From Nymphaea colorata (taxonomy: Eukaryota; Streptophyta; Magnoliopsida; Nymphaeales; Nymphaeaceae), in assembly GCF_008831285.2 (NCBI RefSeq), contig NC_045150.1:10368001-10432000 (forward strand): DNA of 64,000 nucleotides, read 5' to 3'. The stretch's first letter is position 1, and every line of letters starts with the position of its first letter. The translations under genes and the position numbers were made by a program. Of this stretch, positions 61,906 to 64,000 are shown in pieces. The notes beneath the pieces were generated by a model. That model was not told the origin of the DNA, ran no database searches, and worked only from the letters and a program-made list of their open reading frames with translations.

Positions 61906-64000
61906 TCTCAGCACGCATATTTCATTGAATGTAATTAACTTGTTGCTAGATCCACGTTGACTGATTTAGTGTATTTAAATCACAAGTTTGCATGAAAATG
62001 AACAAAATTCAAGTGGTTCACTTGCTCTCTTATAGTTAATCTAATGTGTTGCACTTGTTATTACATGTATAAGTAATGATTTAAATGACTGAAATCACCA
62101 ATTCAGATGGACACAAATCTGATGTATACATTAGTTCGCTGCTTGTAGTTAGTCCAATAAGCAGAACTTTTTGTTCGTTTCAATACGAGAACTCATTGAA
62201 TTAAGTAAAAGGGGTCAAACACAAGCATAGATCCCACTTATATCCATATGAACTTGTGATTTCAATCATTTAAATCGTTCGTTACACATATAATAACAAG
62301 TGAAACACATTAGATTAAATATAGGGGAGCAAATTAATGACTTGAATCTTATTCATTCTCATACAAACATGTGAATTCGATCAAATAAATCATTCAAAAT
62401 GGATGTATTAACAAGTTAAAAACATTCAATTAAATATGTGTGATCAAATGAATCGCTTAAATCTCACTCGTGTTTATACGAACAACTGATTTCAATCGCT
62501 TATATCGTATACTACAAATGTAACGACAAGTTGAATTCTTTCGATTAAGTACTAGGGATGAAACTAATGCATAGATTCCATTTTTGACTATATGAACTGG
62601 TGATTTCAATCATTTGAATCGTTCTTTATATAAGTAATAAACAGTGAAACACATTAGGTTAACTATAAGAGATCAATTGAGTGACTTAATCACAAACTTA
62701 TGTGTGAATGTGCTTAAACATGCATGTTGAAAGATTTAGTGAAATGAAATCACAAGCTTGTATGTACGTAAAAGACGTTTAAGTTATTTATTTGTTGTAT
62801 TTCAGTTAATACAACGTGTTTCGCTTGTTATTACATCTATAACGAATGACTTAAATGGTTCAAACTAAAAGTTTGTACGAAAAAATGAGATTAACATCAT
62901 TCGTTTGATCGCTTATCATTAGCTTAATGAGTTTCACTTGTTATTACATGTACAATGATTGATTTTGTTGATTGAAATGACAAGTTCAAATGGATGCAAA
63001 TGGGATCTACGCATTAATTTGATCTCTTGTAGTCAATCCAATGAGTTGAACTTGTAGTTACATCAATAGTAAGGATCTAATGAATTGAAATCACAAGTTT
63101 GTATCAACGCGAGTAGGATTTAAGCGATTCATCTGAGCACGCATATTTCATTGATTGTGATTAACTTGTTGCCACATCCACGTTGACAGATTAAGTGGAT
63201 TTAAATCACAAGTTTGCATGAAAATGAACAAAATTCAAGTGGTTCGTTCGCTCTTTTATAGTTAATCTAATGTGTTTCACTTGTTATTACATGTATAAGT
63301 AATGATTTAAATGATTGACACCAATTCATATGAACACAAATCTGATGTATACATTAGTTTGATACTTGTAGTTAGTCAAATAAGCAGAACTTTTTGTTTC
63401 ATTGAATTAAGTAAAAGGGGTCAAACAAAAGAATAGATCCCACTTGTATCCATATGAACTTGTGATTTCAATCATTTAAATCATTCATTACACATGTAAT
63501 AACAAGTCAAACACATTACATTAAATATATGGGAACAAATTAACGACTTGAATCTTATTCATTCTCATACAAACTTGTGATTTCGATCAAATAAATCATT
63601 CAAAATGGATGTACTAACAAGTTAAAAACATTCAATTAAATATGTGTGATCAAATGAATCGCTTAAATCCCACTCGTGTTTATACGAACGACTGATTTCA
63701 ATCGCTTATATCGCGTACTATAGATGTAACGACAAGTTGAATTCTTTCGATTAAGTACTAGGGATGAAACTAATGCATAGATTCCATTTTTAACTATATG
63801 AAATGGTGATTTCAATCATTTAAATCGATCTTTATAGAAGTAGTAAACAGTGAAACACATTAGGTTAACTATAAGGGATCAATTGAATGACTTGAATCAC
63901 AAACTAATGCGTGAATGTGCTTAAACATGCCTGTTGAATGATTTAAAGGAATGAAATTACAAGCTTGTATGAACATAAATGACATTTAAGTTATTTACTT

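Larger units (their letters stand above)
50841..64000 (+). repeat. Satellite family B, right array
   Basis: Units start (GAGCACGC or variant) at 51007, 52232, 53443, 54645, 55854, 57065, 58290, 59501, 60707, about 61906 and 63137. Most are 1202-1225 bp, and the array continues past the window end. Same orientation as the left B array. The first partial unit starts at 50841, mid-monomer, in the phase where the left array stops. Confidence 0.94.

Overview
The window looks like nuclear heterochromatin of a flowering plant. It is AT-rich and lacks prokaryotic gene organisation. About half is long higher-order tandem satellite arrays, and the rest holds decayed Ty1/copia and LINE retroelements, hAT-type MITEs, and broken pieces of plant gene families (WAT1-related/UMAMIT transporter, LRR receptor kinase). 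I see no intact protein-coding gene and no rRNA, tRNA or CRISPR. The species cannot be told from the sequence. All family names come from reading translations and repeats by eye, without database searches.

Layout. (1) 1-13288: satellite family A, with higher-order units of about 874 bp and about 722 bp that differ by one roughly 152-bp block. Units run forward to 7740 and are inverted from 7741. A small retroviral-type protease/cysteine-rich fragment is embedded at about 4820-5083. (2) 13289-20467: satellite family B, units of about 1209 and 1225 bp in strict alternation. Both families appear to be built from the same ancestral monomer of about 115 bp; in B part of the monomers are in reverse orientation, so each B unit contains long inverted repeats. 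(3) 20468-50840: a 30.4-kb non-satellite island. It holds a large inverted duplication (21.5-23.7 kb against 29.6-31.3 kb) with a filled and an empty site for a 192-bp hAT-like MITE, a receptor-kinase C-terminal fragment, a 405-bp hAT-type MITE with an 8-bp target duplication, a minus-strand LINE relic, a 100-N assembly gap, a 5'-truncated copia element with its 3' LTR, and a mosaic of duplicated segments carrying WAT1-related exons. (4) 50841-64000: family B again, here as a five-unit higher-order repeat of about 6.06 kb present almost twice.

The most notable structure is that the island sits in the B array without changing its phase: the last 38 bp of the left array (20430-20467) are repeated with one mismatch as the first 38 bp of the right array (50841-50878). 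The window therefore records array inversion, higher-order amplification and capture of foreign DNA. No gene-encoded pathway can be reconstructed; the coding remnants are dead fragments, or at most single exons.
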